From positions 36,136,281 through 36,200,280 of the forward strand of contig OX463855.1 in NCBI GenBank assembly GCA_949825065.1: 64,000 nucleotides of DNA, given 5' to 3'. How positions within the stretch are numbered: the stretch's first letter is position 1; every line of letters begins with the position of its first letter. Made by a program: the position numbers and the translations under genes. The notes beneath the pieces are model-generated. The model was not told where the DNA came from. It saw only the letters and a program-made list of their open reading frames with translations, and made no database searches. Source of the DNA: Odontocerum albicorne (lineage: Eukaryota > Arthropoda > Insecta > Trichoptera > Odontoceridae). Shown one piece after another: positions 44,601 through 54,594 of the stretch.

Positions 44601-44671
44601 AGGACAGGGGTGAATGGAGGAGAAGAGTTCAAATTGCTGCAAACCAGTCTTAGGACTGCAACCACGGAAGG
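41665..44671 (+). mobile_element. RTE-type LINE, apparently full length (3.0 kb)
   Basis: A ~91-bp 5' leader, one long ORF and an 18-bp 3' UTR make a 3,007-bp unit, the size and compact layout of RTE elements. It lies in a minisatellite that continues in the same orientation on both sides, with the 11-mer ATATTGA(T/C)TCA bordering each end as a likely target duplication. The leader includes GGATCTCCGGGTGGGGACTG, probably the conserved 5' UTR. With an uninterrupted ORF, this copy could be young or active. The one feature against a standard RTE is that the 3' array is also host repeat, so the element's own tail cannot be told apart. Confidence 0.85.
41756..44653 (+). CDS. RTE LINE endonuclease/reverse transcriptase polyprotein
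   Basis: A 965-aa protein that nicks target DNA and copies its own RNA at the nick. The ATG at 41756 is the first in frame; the frame runs open upstream from a TTG at 41657, but that lies in minisatellite. Apurinic-like endonuclease (about residues 17-255): WNVRTL (18-23), GIAEMRW (45-51), GDWN (154-157), IDYI (221-224), SDH (247-249). Reverse transcriptase (about 475-760): NGKATGIDD (480-488), YGFRRGVGTRE (576-586), FIDLEKAFD (609-617), RQGVRQGCSLSP (664-675), and FADD (711-714) in place of the usual YADD, with both catalytic Asp present. C-terminal domain: YLGSKIT, MYGCETW, RRRLEAFEMWSYRRLLGISW. The domain order and wording match RTE/BovB proteins. No stop or frameshift. Confidence 0.92.
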   Translation: MKPKKPNTKNQIARWATWNVRTLLQNSKLDNLKVEMQNKNLNALGIAEMRWPDCGDFWSGDYRIIHTGCIKDRPGQGGVGVVLCKEWGRRVKGYVQYSGRIVLVKIETKPVDTVIIQVYMPTSGHSDEEVEDVYSALDNLILEIKAGENLILLGDWNAVVGVGSEGTCVGPFGLGTRNDRGNRLTEFCEKHKLVITNTCFQHHPRQRYTWKSPGDRQRLQIDYIIVRYRFKNQIKDCRSYSGPDIDSDHNMVMAKSLLKLKKLKRRNNSKWDTKVLKIKEVSDNFREKTQECNLMEEENVNAMWGEIKSKIKTTAEEIIGKERPQARKEWITDEILNMIKERRELKNDKRDESQEKYKMLRNKINRESRIAKETYYQNKCVEINDDLKRGNAERAHAAVKDFFGMRIGKSNAIEGEDGKILFENDQIGERWKRYLEMLYNGKGNIDSEALIERENEVDADDLGDPIIREEFDLALKNLKNGKATGIDDVPAELIKAAGKGITDALFKMIQTIYKTGKIPEDFEKCLIVTLPKKAGTTKCEQHRTLSLISHASKILTNIILKRIEPKVENILSRDQYGFRRGVGTREAVLSLRILLENRIRRNQNTYIAFIDLEKAFDKVEWKRLFEILKRIDIKYRDRRIIQALYKNEAAIIRCDEDTKEANIRQGVRQGCSLSPVLFNAYIQSAIDDLRERMSHREGVKIHGQKVDMIRFADDIAMVAESEEELQEALTTMESILQNNYSMKINKDKTKLLTVGRAQHQMRIVMSGKPLKNTKEFVYLGSKITWDGRSKSEVDSRIHQARLAFNKRSKIIESNNIDLKLRILLIKTYVWSILMYGCETWCLSERDRRRLEAFEMWSYRRLLGISWRDRITNEEVLQRIEGERHLLRILSERRARWIGHIIRQEGLLHAIMEGMTEGTNSWGRPRREYLEDLLVDVRCSTYTDLKRAAQDRGEWRRRVQIAANQS

Positions 44672-45020
44672 ATATTGACTCATTTTTTTTAAATAGATTT
44701 TTTATATTGACTCATTTTTTTTAAATAGATTTTTTATACTGACTCATTTTTTTTAAATTGATTTTTTACATTGACTCATTTCTTTTAAATTGATTTTTTA
44801 TATTGACTCATTTTTTTTAAATAGATTTTTTATATTGATTCATTTTTTTTAAATAGATTTTTTATATTGACTCATTTTTTTTAAATAGATTTTTTATACT
44901 GACTCATTTTTTTTAAATTGATTTTTTACATTGACTCATTTTTTAAAATTGATTTTTTATAATCACTCGTTTTTTTAAAATAGATTTTTTATATTGACTC
45001 ATTTTTTTTTAAATTTATTT
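44672..45020. repeat. Minisatellite, right part of array hosting the RTE LINE
   Basis: About ten copies of the ~33-bp unit continue in the phase and orientation of the left part. Units differ mainly by AAATAG/AAATTG and TTATATTG/TTACATTG. Confidence 0.9.
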
Positions 45021-45044
45021 TTTTCATCCACTTTGCACGGATTT

Positions 45045-45410
45045 TTCCTGTTAGACAAAGATGATCTGCTTCTAGAGTTAGCTTATTCATTAGGAAGAAT
45101 ATCAGCCAGGATTCTTCTCATAATGCTAGGCGGGGCCGAGAATATTTACCCACAGTGTCACTCAGTTGGTTCAATATCTCTATACCACGCGTGACTGAGT
45201 GTTAAGCCATAATATTCGTCCTGTAAGTTGGTTCTATGTATATTGTTTTTATATTTGAGCTGATGAGGAGCCCAAACTGGAGATGCATATTCTAACTTGT
45301 TTTTAATTAGATAATTATATAAGTTTCGAAGGATATCGGTGCTGTTAAATTCTCTTGATATTCTCATTATACAATCGAGTAGTTTGTAACAGTCTGATAT
45401 CAAACGCGAG
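45045..45410 (-). pseudogene. CR1/Jockey-like LINE, RT C-terminal fragment
   Basis: The minus strand reads NYLIKNKLEYASPVWAPHQL (about 45265-45325), the 'LV.S.LEYAS.VW.P' motif, preceded by SREFNSTDILRNLY. The frame is open for 81 codons (45158-45403) and then decays. Nothing remains of the RT core. Confidence 0.65.
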
Positions 45411-46039
45411 ACATGGTTAACGAACGTGTAATTGTAGATATATGTAATTGCATAATGACTTTAATTTGGTGGTGCCACAAATCATCTTAATTTGGGTGGT
45501 ATGCGTATTTAAAAAATACAAAAATTACCTGATTGCGAGCGACACTCCGTTGTTGCCCTTAAATGCTATATTTTCTTGCAGTTTCGACTTTTATTTTCCC
45601 TCTCCCTTAGATTTCTTCTTTTTTTTTTCTGTGTATTTCGATTTATAAGGATTTTTTTATTTGCTTTACGTTTAAGGGTGGTTTTTGTTCTTTGTATTTT
45701 TTCTATGAAAACTTCAGTGGTTTAGACTATGTAAATATATAATCCATTAATGTACTCTAGATACTGTTGCTGTATGAATATGATATGGTGGTGTTGGTGA
45801 AGAATGAAAATGAATTGCATAGTTTGACATGTAAATTGTATGAGAAATATGAAGAGGAAACTCTACGAACAAATGTTGTGAAATGAAAAGTAATGGTGAT
45901 AGAAAAGTGTGAAAGGAAACGTGAATGCGATGTATGAGTGAATAATATGGGTGAAGTAAGTAATATATAACTTAAAGAATTGCATTTGAGAAGATGTATT
46001 GATGGAGAGAAGAGGGTTTACAGCCTTTGTACCACAGCT
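45411..46039. other. Unassigned AT-rich spacer
   Basis: No domain or element end was recognised. Confidence 0.4.
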
Positions 46040-46250
46040 TCTCAAAAGTCTTCATTGGTTCAAATGTCGCGAACGAATGATTTCATTCTTTGTATTTGGG
46101 TGCCTTAATGAGGTGTCTCAATTGTATCTTAAGAAACTATTTGAGGGATGTTCCTTTGAAGAGGAGTGAAACTTCGAGCTCTCCATAGAATTAATTTCCA
46201 ATTCCAAACCGATCCGATAGGCTGTGTTATTATAATAGAGCTTTTGTTAA
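46040..46250 (+). pseudogene. CR1/L2-like LINE ORF fragment
   Basis: The frame reads LHWFKCRERMISFFVFGCLN (46045-46110), then QLYLKKLFEGCSF, then degraded PNSKPIR near 46200. This corresponds to 'LHWLPV..RI.FK....(V/F)..L' followed by the YL..L block. The last ~50 bp recur at 47195-47247, where the element seems to continue. Confidence 0.6.
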
Positions 46251-46746
46251 ATTTTACTACATTACTAAGTTTTTTAATATCATATTTTCTTTAATCCATA
46301 CTCGTTATAGGGCTTATATAGTCAACAAAATACCTCTAACTACCAAGAAAATTCCCCTAGAAATAGAATGCATCCTTTAGAAAATCAATTAATTTAGATT
46401 GCCGATATATTTTTCCATAGTCTGTCGAGCTTTAAAAGCAGGCGGATTGCAGATTTGATGAAGTGTTGAATATGTTACGTACTGTACTATTCTTTACACA
46501 TTAATGTCAAATTGATATGGTGAGGTGCGGGCAACTGATCAAGGACGGCTCTGTATCGTGTGATCAACTGTGTATATTGTTATTTTTTTTTAATAATTTT
46601 TGCTAGTAAACTTATATATGCGTTATTTTAAATGTTTTGTTGTATCGATGAGTTTTTTTATTCAGTTTTATTAAATTGTTTTATCAAATTGAAGATTATT
46701 TTGTAAATATTCAAATTCATCACAAGCTCTTTTTTTTGATAATTTT
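46251..46746. other. Unassigned spacer within the CR1/L2 copy
   Basis: AT-rich sequence separating two similar LINE segments. No ORF was recognised. Confidence 0.4.
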
Positions 46747-46763
46747 GTAAGATACGTTTTAGC

Positions 46764-47088
46764 TCTCTCCCTGGCTCCATCCCAACTCATTGTCTGCGAA
46801 GACTGTTGGGGTCAGCTCTCCTCGTCCTCAGGTTGTATGCTCTTCTGTCCCGGACTACGTCCCCCAGGCCGTGCCTCTGCATCAGGTTATCTTTTTGCAC
46901 CACCCAAGAATTCTTTGGCTTCCTCTGGTTATTATTCGAGGAAGATCCATGGAGATTGCCTGGTTCACAATGTGATCGGGTGCTCTGCGTCCAACGTGCC
47001 TATACCATCTCAATCGCCTCTCCTCCATCTTGCTGTTGATGTCTGTAACACCCAGGCTTCCACGAATGCGTGAGCTTCTTATTTTGTC
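46764..47088 (-). pseudogene. RTE-type LINE C-terminus, with 17-bp target duplication
   Basis: The minus strand reads INSKMEERRLRWYRHVGRRA (about 46985-47045), then DHIVNQAISMD, and ends NLRTRRADPNS near 46800. This is the '..M...RLRWYGHV.RR..' to 'TRRADP' tail of another RTE lineage. The 17-mer GTAAGATACGTTTTAGC flanks it (46747-46763 and 47089-47105). One or two frame breaks. Confidence 0.7.
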
Positions 47089-47194
47089 GTAAGATACGTT
47101 TTAGCGTTGATGAGAAATAAAATAATTAATTAAATTATGTTTTCTTCTTGGCAGTTATTTTAATTCATATTGATTATCATACCATATAATGAAT

Positions 47195-48050
47195 TTACTA
47201 TTCCAAACTGATCCGATAGGCTGGGGTATTATAATAGAGCTTTTGTAATTGCAGGTCCTGTGGCATGGAATGTATTAGCGATATGGGTGTCGTATGAAGC
47301 TTTAGGGAGCACTTGAAAACAGTCCTTTTAGCAGGTATTTTCAAAATTTATGATTGTATATGAATACTACACACATACATTACACTACATCCAAATGTGT
47401 TATTATCATATATAAGAAGATCTACAAAGGTTTCTTTTTTGTTCGTCTTACTATTGAAAGTTTTCTGCAGTTTTCTTACCAAAACTTTATATGAACATAA
47501 CCCGATGCAGAAACGTACCTAATCTATTAATCGCAACAACTAACTTTCTATCTTTTGCCTCAATTTATATACATTAAGTATATACAGGGGCATGGAGAGA
47601 TGCATGTTGGGATATACTAAAAGAGACCGTAAACGAAACACCTGGATTCGCAATATAACAAAGGTAGAAGACGTTATATAGGTGTGCAAAAGAATGAAGT
47701 GGCAATGGGCCGGACACGTAACCAGAATGTCAGAGTCCCGATGGACATCCGAAATAATCCAATGGTACCCAAGAGGCATAAAGAGGCCTAGAAGCAGACC
47801 GAAGGTACGCTGGATGGACGAAATCAAGAAGCATGGCAGCATCACGTGGCATAGGCGAGCAAAGGACCGAACTGTTTGGAGTCAACTTGGGGAGACCTTC
47901 ATCCAGCAGTGGATCGACCCTGGTTGACAATGATGTATATAAATAGTCGTGTGGTGTCTCTAGCTACATCGCCGTTTTACGAGCGCCGTTTCGAGAAGAG
48001 TTTAATCTGTAAACGACGCTGTATAAATTGTCCTTTAACTATTATTATTT
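47195..48050 (+). pseudogene. CR1/L2-like LINE 3' end, split by an RTE fragment
   Basis: CCGATAGGCTGGGGTATTAT and GCAGGTCCTGTGGCATGGAA (the 'VAGPV.WN' codons), then 3' UTR blocks (TATATAAGAAGATCTACAAA, TTTTCTTACCAAAAC), and after an insertion the terminus AAACGACGCTGTATAAATTG with ATT triplets (~48050). The RTE fragment at 47585-47934 lies inside. Confidence 0.6.
47585..47934 (+). pseudogene. RTE-type LINE C-terminus, nested
   Basis: The reading RMKWQWAGHVTRMSESRW (47691-47745), then RPRSRPKVRWMDEIKKHG and RRAKDRTVWSQLGETFIQQW, is the C-terminal domain of a widespread insect RTE lineage. One in-frame stop (TAG at ~47679) and 5' truncation inactivate it. GTATATA on both sides (~47578-47584 and 47935-47941) is the likely target duplication. 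Confidence 0.75.
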
Positions 48051-48054
48051 CGTT

Positions 48055-48525
48055 TTTACTCAGCCGATTTAATTATAATAATATATTTGTACGTGTTGAT
48101 ATCAATCAACAATAAATCTTCTTTTATCAGTTGATAATTGAATCAGAAAATATTGCAATTAGTGACTAAATAATCTAAACTACTTAACTATTTATATCAT
48201 ATCCAATTCTATGAAACTTACAATTTGAATAGCTCACAAAGAAATCAATCAAAGATTTATCAAACAACATATCAAATTTATTTCGCAATAAATTAATCTC
48301 TAACTTAGTTCAAAGAAAAAAAAATTAATCATATGTCAGTTATTTTAATCGATAGAAAAAAATGTTATCAGGCAGAGTATTGATGCAGATTACATACAAC
48401 TTTTCATATGTGGCGATATTTTTCTTTAGTTTGGTACATTTAAATATCATATGTTATTGATAAGTCGTATTTGATTTGTCCCCAGTAATCGAGACTTCGG
48501 GCTTAGAACCACTGGTATAGGTGAT
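48055..48525. other. Unassigned AT-rich spacer
   Basis: 48485-48525 resembles 38495-38550. Nothing else. Confidence 0.4.
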
Positions 48526-48625
48526 ACATAAGGTGCCCCTTGCCGGGCAGACAGAGAGGACAGATCTCTGAATTTTTCTATCTAAGCACACGACTTTCGC
48601 TTCCTCCACAATCATATATCTAGAT

Positions 48626-49374
48626 CAGGGATCTCCAACTGAAATCATTTGGTGGGTCAAATAAAACATTGCAAGTCTTCGATGGGCCACACATATAAAT
48701 ATTTTATACCTTAATAATAATATGAGTTTTTTTATATAAAAATAAACAAACAACTTACAGTCGAAATATTTTATAACTTTGTAAAATTAATGAAACATTT
48801 CTTTTTTTATTATTTGATTTTTTTTAATATCGACTGGTAATTTAGACGTCGCGCATCGCAGTTGATTGATTAAATTTTCATCTGTAAACCTGTTTCGACA
48901 CTTCGATTTTATAATTTTTATTTTTGAAAAATAAAAGATTCGCAACGATATGTGGTGACAAATGCAGTTATAATGCACATTGCCAGTTAAATTAATTTTG
49001 GAATTTATCTTCAAGGATATATTCCTGATAAAATTCGTGTATTTTTTCGAACATGACTTTTCATCTCAATGCTTGATTGCAAGTCTTTATTTTATCAATA
49101 TTTTTTATTTTATCAATAATAAAATGCTAAATGTATAGCAAGTTGGAAACCTCGAAAGGGCCACACAAATAAATGGTTGAATTAAAATAGGCACTAAGCA
49201 CAAAAAAAAACAAACTAAGTATGCAGTTTCATTAAATATGACATATAGAACGAAACTGCATACTTAGTTTTTTTTATTTTTTATTTTTTGGTACTTAGTG
49301 CCCATTTTAATTCAACCATTCAAATGTTAAATTTGACCACATGTGGCCCGCGGGGCACGATTTAGATACCCCTG
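48626..49374. mobile_element. hAT-like element, 749 bp
   Basis: The left end CAGGGATCTCCAACT and complement of the right end CAGGGGTATCTAAATC are terminal repeats. ATCTAGAT is duplicated exactly (48618-48625 and 49375-49382). No transposase-like frame. It inserted into an RTE LINE and itself contains a 148-bp hairpin (49173-49320). Confidence 0.85.
49173..49320. mobile_element. Palindromic MITE-like hairpin inside the hAT element
   Basis: Arms 49173-49230 and 49252-49320 are near-complementary (ATGGTTGAATTAAAATAGGC at one end, GCCCATTTTAATTCAACCAT at the other) around ~21 bp of loop. The right arm carries ~10 extra T/A bases. Possibly a small transposon nested in the hAT copy. Confidence 0.7.
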
Positions 49375-50540
49375 ATCTAGATCGTCCTGCAAACTATTGT
49401 TTTATTCACCCTTCTCACTTCACCTTATTTCCAAAATCTGGTCTTGCTACGTAAAAATATCAAACCACTAAAACATGTACTTCATGGTAATTTTTTGTGT
49501 TGCATAAATAAATATTCTATACAAATCTATACAATACTCTTTTCTTCTCACTTTATCTACTTTCCCAATCTGGTCCGTTTGATCCAGTCACATTTCCATC
49601 GGTTTACCTCTTTTAGTCACACTTATTTAGTCATTATTGGGTCATTCATTCTTTCCAGATGTTCAAACCAGCTTAAAGCTCCTGTCTTCATCTGACTTAA
49701 AACATCTATGCTATTGATGCATTCGTTTCTGATTTCTTCTTTCCACGTTTCTGATTCCTTTATGACTTCCACAATTTTTCCTTAAACGATGCATCTCCAT
49801 AGCATTAATCTTACTTTTATATTTCTACTGCCAAGTCCAAGTTCCACTTTCATAGGTTAAGGTGGGCACCAACACCCTATTGTATATTGTATTTTTTGCT
49901 ACTGTCGATATCGCGCTGTTATTGTTTATTACATTAAATGCTACGTTTACCTTGATCCCCTATCGCTACCATTCTTTCAATGCCTCATTTAACTCGCCAT
50001 TACATATAAGCATTCTTTCTGCCCAGACAACAGAATTCATCAACCTCCTTCCAGTTTTTCCAAACTTACCCATATATCGCGCATATTCTTTACAACTTTT
50101 TCTAAAACCTTTAATTTCACATTTATTTTCAAACCTTTTTACGATGTTGCTAAGGTGAAAGAAAGAAGATTCACCACCATAAGGGAAAACAAGCAGTGGT
50201 TTCTAGACACAGTGATTAATTACTACAGAAATGTTTTTAGAAATATTTGAAGAACTGGGAATGAGGTATCATATCTCAAAGATATTAAATTTAAGGGGAG
50301 TAAAAGAAATAATCTGTTATTTTTATGATAAAAGTTAACATCTCCCTCGTACGCCTAATATACCCTTAAATCGCCTTCATTTTCAGCAAGTATAACCATA
50401 TCACCAGCATACAGAAGTCCACATAGATTAATTTCGTTAATTTTTACATCTCCCCCATCACCTTTTAAATCGTGCACACATTAATATAAATAATAAATTA
50501 AACAACCACTGTGATATTACACATCCTTGTTTTTAACGTG

Positions 50541-51084
50541 ATTTTTTTAAAGAGAATTTGATTGTAAATCTGCAATAGTTGAGATACGATAAAGCAAGGT
50601 AGGTGTGACGCGAAAGAAGAGCAGGAGAGGGTGGAAATTAAATACCTGCAAAATACAAACAGAAAAAAAAAGATTAATAAATTTTTCATATCTCTAGCTG
50701 TCTTGCTGGGCGCATATTTCTTCCGGTAATGTCTCTGTATTAGCAGAATTCAGGAAAACCCCTTTAAAACTGTCCCCTGAGAGGGACCATAAAATCTTTT
50801 TGTATCATCGAAAAAAGCCATAAATTTGGAAAAAGGGCTGTGAGATAAAGGCGTTTAAAAGAGATAGCAGAAAGAAAGGGTGAAATTGTTTTAATATCCG
50901 CGATATTAAAAACCCTAAGCAGAGCTATATATCGCACCGATGCTGGGCAACTGTTACACCGCAATTAGAAAATAATATCAAAAAATATCAAATACACTCA
51001 ATTAATTGTTTTCTTTATAAAAATATAATTGAATATGCAAAGTTATATTTATAAAAAACGATAAACTCTTATCAATGATGTTAT
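50541..51084. other. Unassigned spacer
   Basis: Complex but unrecognised sequence. Minus-strand ORFs (50498-50689, 50764-50964) have no known domain. Confidence 0.35.
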
Positions 51085-51215
51085 TGTAATTAATTTAATC
51101 TAACAAAGTTTAATCCACTTGACATAATGCTATAACCCTATCGGTTTCACTTCATCATCAGGGGAGGTGAAACCACTGAATCATAACAAACAAGACTTAA
51201 TTTTGTTCGAACTGG
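51085..51215 (-). mobile_element. Fold-back family member, diverged
   Basis: ATGCTATAACCCTATCGGTT TCACTTCATCATCAGGGG is the complement of the family core, followed by AACAAGACTTAATTTTGTTC. Only one arm is present. Confidence 0.55.
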
Positions 51216-51227
51216 TATTGACATACA

Positions 51228-51440
51228 CGCTTCTTCTTCTTCTTCCTAGTGTCATGTCAGGTCCCCCCAACGTTGACTATCACCTGAGAGTAGGCATCTT
51301 TGTCCCCGGCAGCCCGAAAAAGATCCCCAATACTCCTTATACCAGTCCAATCACGTATATTGCGAAGTCAGGAGATTTGTTTCCTACCAACACCTCTTCA
51401 GCCCTCTACTTTGACTTGGATGATCAGATGATCACGTATC
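51228..51440 (-). pseudogene. RTE-type LINE C-terminal end (AAG-tail family), reversed
   Basis: The complement of the 26.5-26.9 kb terminus: a TTC run, CTAGTGTCATGTCAGGTCCC, AACGTTGACTATCACCTGAG, back to the coding block for the RRGVGR..ISWLRN stretch. 5'-truncated; about 210 bp remain. Confidence 0.7.
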
Positions 51441-52129
51441 CAAATTAATGTAATATCTTATCATTTTTACTAGATAAATATAAACCCAAAAAACCAATCA
51501 AATAATGATGATAAAATACTTGCCTTATCAAATATAATGACTTGATTTTCGGATGAAACATGTTTGCGAGTAATGAATGTAAAATAACATATTAGCAAAT
51601 AACAGGATGTCTATTTTTCTAATAGAACCTGACCAAGAAGTGGAGCGGTCAGCTATATTAACACAACTCGCATTCCACAGGCTACGCTCGCACATTCAGG
51701 CGTGCCAACCATGCGATCCTCACTCACATATACAATATAATATTACCAACATGTCGTTATATTAAATTACAAAAAAAATTTATAAAATACATTTGAATCT
51801 GAATGTGCCTTTTTTCGACTTGAGTAAGGGCATCCAATATACTACCACTTTGCGGTTCTCAAACTTGTATATCTGTATTAGTAAAGACCTGGTAAGTTTT
51901 GTCACATAAGGGTATTGGCTACCTCCTATTTTGTCTGTCACACAGTTTCGGAGGACACCTAGTGATTTTGTTTCAGCATAGGACGCTTCGATTTTAACCC
52001 TATGGGTACACTTGGAGGAGTATTAAAAAGGCTGAAAGTAAAGAATGATCAGTACATGTGAGAACCATCTCAGTGATTGAAAATATAAATAAATTATATG
52101 AAAACATATAAAAGAAAATTAGAAGGATT
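51441..52129. other. Unassigned spacer
   Basis: A GC-richer patch at 51630-51720 has no ORF or recognised structure. Confidence 0.4.
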
Positions 52130-52640
52130 TATAGGTGAATGATCTGATATTTGTTCATACGCACTTGAATGGGCTGGAGCTGGAGAATCAAATGGAGAAA
52201 ATTAGGACTAATAGGTGAATGATCTGATATTTGTTCATACGCACTTGTATGGACTGGAGATAGAGAATGGAATGGAGAAAATAAGGACTTATAGGTGAAT
52301 GATCTGATATTTGTTCATACGCACTTGAATGGACTGGAGATGGAGAATGGAATGGAGAAAATTAGGACTTATAGGTGAATGATCTGATATTTGTTCATAT
52401 AGTACGCACTTGTGTGGACTGGAGAAAATTAGGACTTATAGGTGAATGATCTGATATTTGTTCATATAGTACGCACTTGTATTGACTGGAGAAAATTAGG
52501 ACTTATAGGTGAATGATCTGATATTTGTTCATATAGTACGCACTTGTATGGACTGGAGAAAATTAGGACTTATAGGTGAATGATCTGATATTTGTTCATA
52601 CGCATATATGTGAATGATCTGATATTTGTTCATACACGCT
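52130..52640. repeat. Minisatellite with 80-bp and ~62-bp unit variants
   Basis: The unit GGACTTATAGGTGAATGATC then TGATATTTGTTCATACGCAC is joined to either a long (TGGACTGGAGATGGAGAATG...) or a short spacer. About seven copies. The minus-strand ORF across its right edge is a repeat artefact. Confidence 0.9.
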
Positions 52641-53289
52641 TTTTCAGCTGGAAACTTTTGAAGTTTTAATAGTATAAAGATGAAAAAATCATCATTCAGC
52701 ATGTCAAAGCTATTATTGTGATATTCATGATTTGTTCTTTTAAAAAAATAAAAAATAAAAAAAGTGGCCGAGTCGGGTATACACACGTCGAAACAGAGCA
52801 CGGAGTCGGGGACAGACGCACACATTAAAAGAGAAAATGAATGCTTTTCACCTGACAAAAGAGTTCTCCAATTCATTGTAAATATTGGTCGAGAGCAGTA
52901 GGGGTGGTTGGGGGCGATGAGTGAAGCAGTGGCGCAACAAATATAAACGCCAAAACGAAAAACTCATATTTTTTATTCAAAAAGTTTAATTTGTTTTCCT
53001 TGAGGATTTAAAGGAACAACATTTAGGGAACACTATCCTCAAATGAGTTATAACTCGTGAATCGACCCCATTCTCATTGAAAGTAGAAAAAGTTCAAAAA
53101 ATAAAAGAAGTTGAGTGTGAGAATAAGAAGGCTTTGATGAAAGAATCTGTAGACTTTGAAACTAGTTAATTAATTCAAGTGTAGATTAAAAACGTGCTAC
53201 TGACTAAGTATTTAAATTGATTTATTAAATCATATTTGGTAAGAAAACCGCGGTAAAGTTACCAAGAAGAGGTGAACTAATAAAAAGTC
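52641..53289. other. Unassigned; ends in a CR1/L2 3' UTR scrap
   Basis: 53225-53285 (minus) carries TTTGGTAAGAAAACCGCGGT and TACCAAGAAGAGGTGAACTA from the CR1/L2-like 3' UTR. The rest is unrecognised. Confidence 0.4.
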
Positions 53290-53600
53290 TCAGCGACTAG
53301 ACGTGTGAGAAACAGTCAGCGCGCTGCGAATATGCGTCAGCATGACCGGGCGGCTCAGCAGGGTCCACATGTCTGTGGCATTTGCGGGAGAGAGTGCGCA
53401 TCCAGGATCGGGCTGTTCTCTCACAGAAGATCACACAACCGACGTGAGAGAACGGTTCAAGATTGATGTTGGAGTGGCGAGGGGATCATCGACTACGAGG
53501 CCCGGCAACGACGACGACAATATATAATCATACATTCTGATAGACTGCACAAAAAGTGTTGCCTTCAAGTTTTTCTCGCTACACGGGCCTCTTAACTTTG
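53290..53600 (+). pseudogene. LINE C-terminal C2H2 zinc finger remnant
   Basis: The frame beginning at 53299 reads RRVRNSQRAANMRQHDRAAQ, then HVCGICGRECASRIGLFSHR and RSH, stopping at 53464-53466. Cys codons at 53374 and 53383 and His codons at 53422 and 53434 give C-x2-C-x12-H-x3-H. A '(V)C..CGR.C.SRIGL.SH.R' finger close to the C-terminus is typical of many invertebrate LINE polyproteins. The adjoining GACGACGACAATATATAATC is the usual acidic/ATA-rich 3' end. 5'-truncated. Confidence 0.65.
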
Positions 53601-54149
53601 TAAAACAATTGAATTATTAGTTGTAAGAGATTGCCACTTGGTTATACAACCGTCATATTCAACACTTACCAGTAAAATATTCAAATAAATAAAATAAAAT
53701 CATATTGTATTGTATCGAATTATACTTTACTTAATAACAGTAACCTAGAGAGCATGTTAAAAAAAACCAGAACGGTATCTATCAAGAATCGAAATTGACA
53801 CCCCCGGGCTGGAAGTCAAATTTTCAAACAGCTAATCAAAAACTCTATCTACTGATATTCTACCACAGTAACATTATGTGAATTTCGTATCTTTTTCTCG
53901 TGTTCAACCAGTTCAGCTCCTTCTGAAATGAAGTGATGTGATCGTACTTTCTCGTTAGTCGTAAAGATGTTCATAAAGACAAAAAATCTCACGTATTTTT
54001 TCATCTCTTTAAAGTTTTATTAGTTAAAAAGCCTACCTTCCGACTGGGTGCTGTGGGTTCAACATTAACTCGTGTCTAACATTTAAAAAAAAAAGGTTCC
54101 TGTCTTACTTAAGTAATAATTTCAATCAATAATTTCCTTACTTTCGTTG
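53601..54149. other. Unassigned; possible degraded SINE
   Basis: 53790-53860 has a B-box-like GAATCGAAATTGAC on the minus strand in a SINE-like context, too decayed to call. Confidence 0.35.
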
Positions 54150-54450
54150 CGTCAGTGCGAAGCAGGCGTCCATTCGAAAACGACGCCTTTTAAACTGACG
54201 GAAATCAGAAGCGTTCGCGTCGAGGCGTTATAATTTGGCTGACGGGAAAAATGGCGAATGTTTGAGTGGAATATTTAACACGGAATCCATAACGCTGGAA
54301 TATGAAGAATTCGATTTCACTGCACTGCGAATGAAATCAATTTGGAAAGGTATAAAAAAAAAGGAAGAAAGGCTTTCAAATATATCAAGCACAATGTGGC
54401 GCAGGGCGAATGATGCAGACATGCAGACGTTGACAGAATTTGAATAGGAA
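54150..54450. other. GC-richer, possibly single-copy segment
   Basis: Less AT-rich than its surroundings, with overlapping open frames on both strands (plus 54235-54447, minus 54228-54485), neither with a known domain. It could be unique host DNA, an exon or a decayed element interior. Confidence 0.3.
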
Positions 54451-54594
54451 TGGTTTAATTTTATTTTTAGTTTATACACTTGCACGTGCTTTTCTTATTC
54501 CCATACTTAAACTAACGACTTTTTCTTTCATATAATCACCCTTCAACATATCCGAATTGGTACATATGGTATATACACACCATGTACTTAGAGG

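Larger units (their letters stand above)
48526..50540 (-). pseudogene. RTE-type LINE, longest fragment of the common family, reversed
   Basis: Minus strand, 5' to 3': GCVISQWLFNLL-like RT motif (~50490-50530), LYAGDMVILAENEGDL (~50365-50425), an unknown insert (~50145-50335), then the 'LVPTL.YESGTW'-type region (~49845-49880) and the 3' region at 48526-48617. The hAT element 48626-49374 interrupts it. It preserves the position of the YADD box, here decayed to AGD. Non-functional. Confidence 0.6.

Noticed and set aside
52529..52876. 115-aa minus-strand ORF as a gene
   Set aside because: Half of it is antisense to a minisatellite and the rest has no domain or coding bias that I can see.
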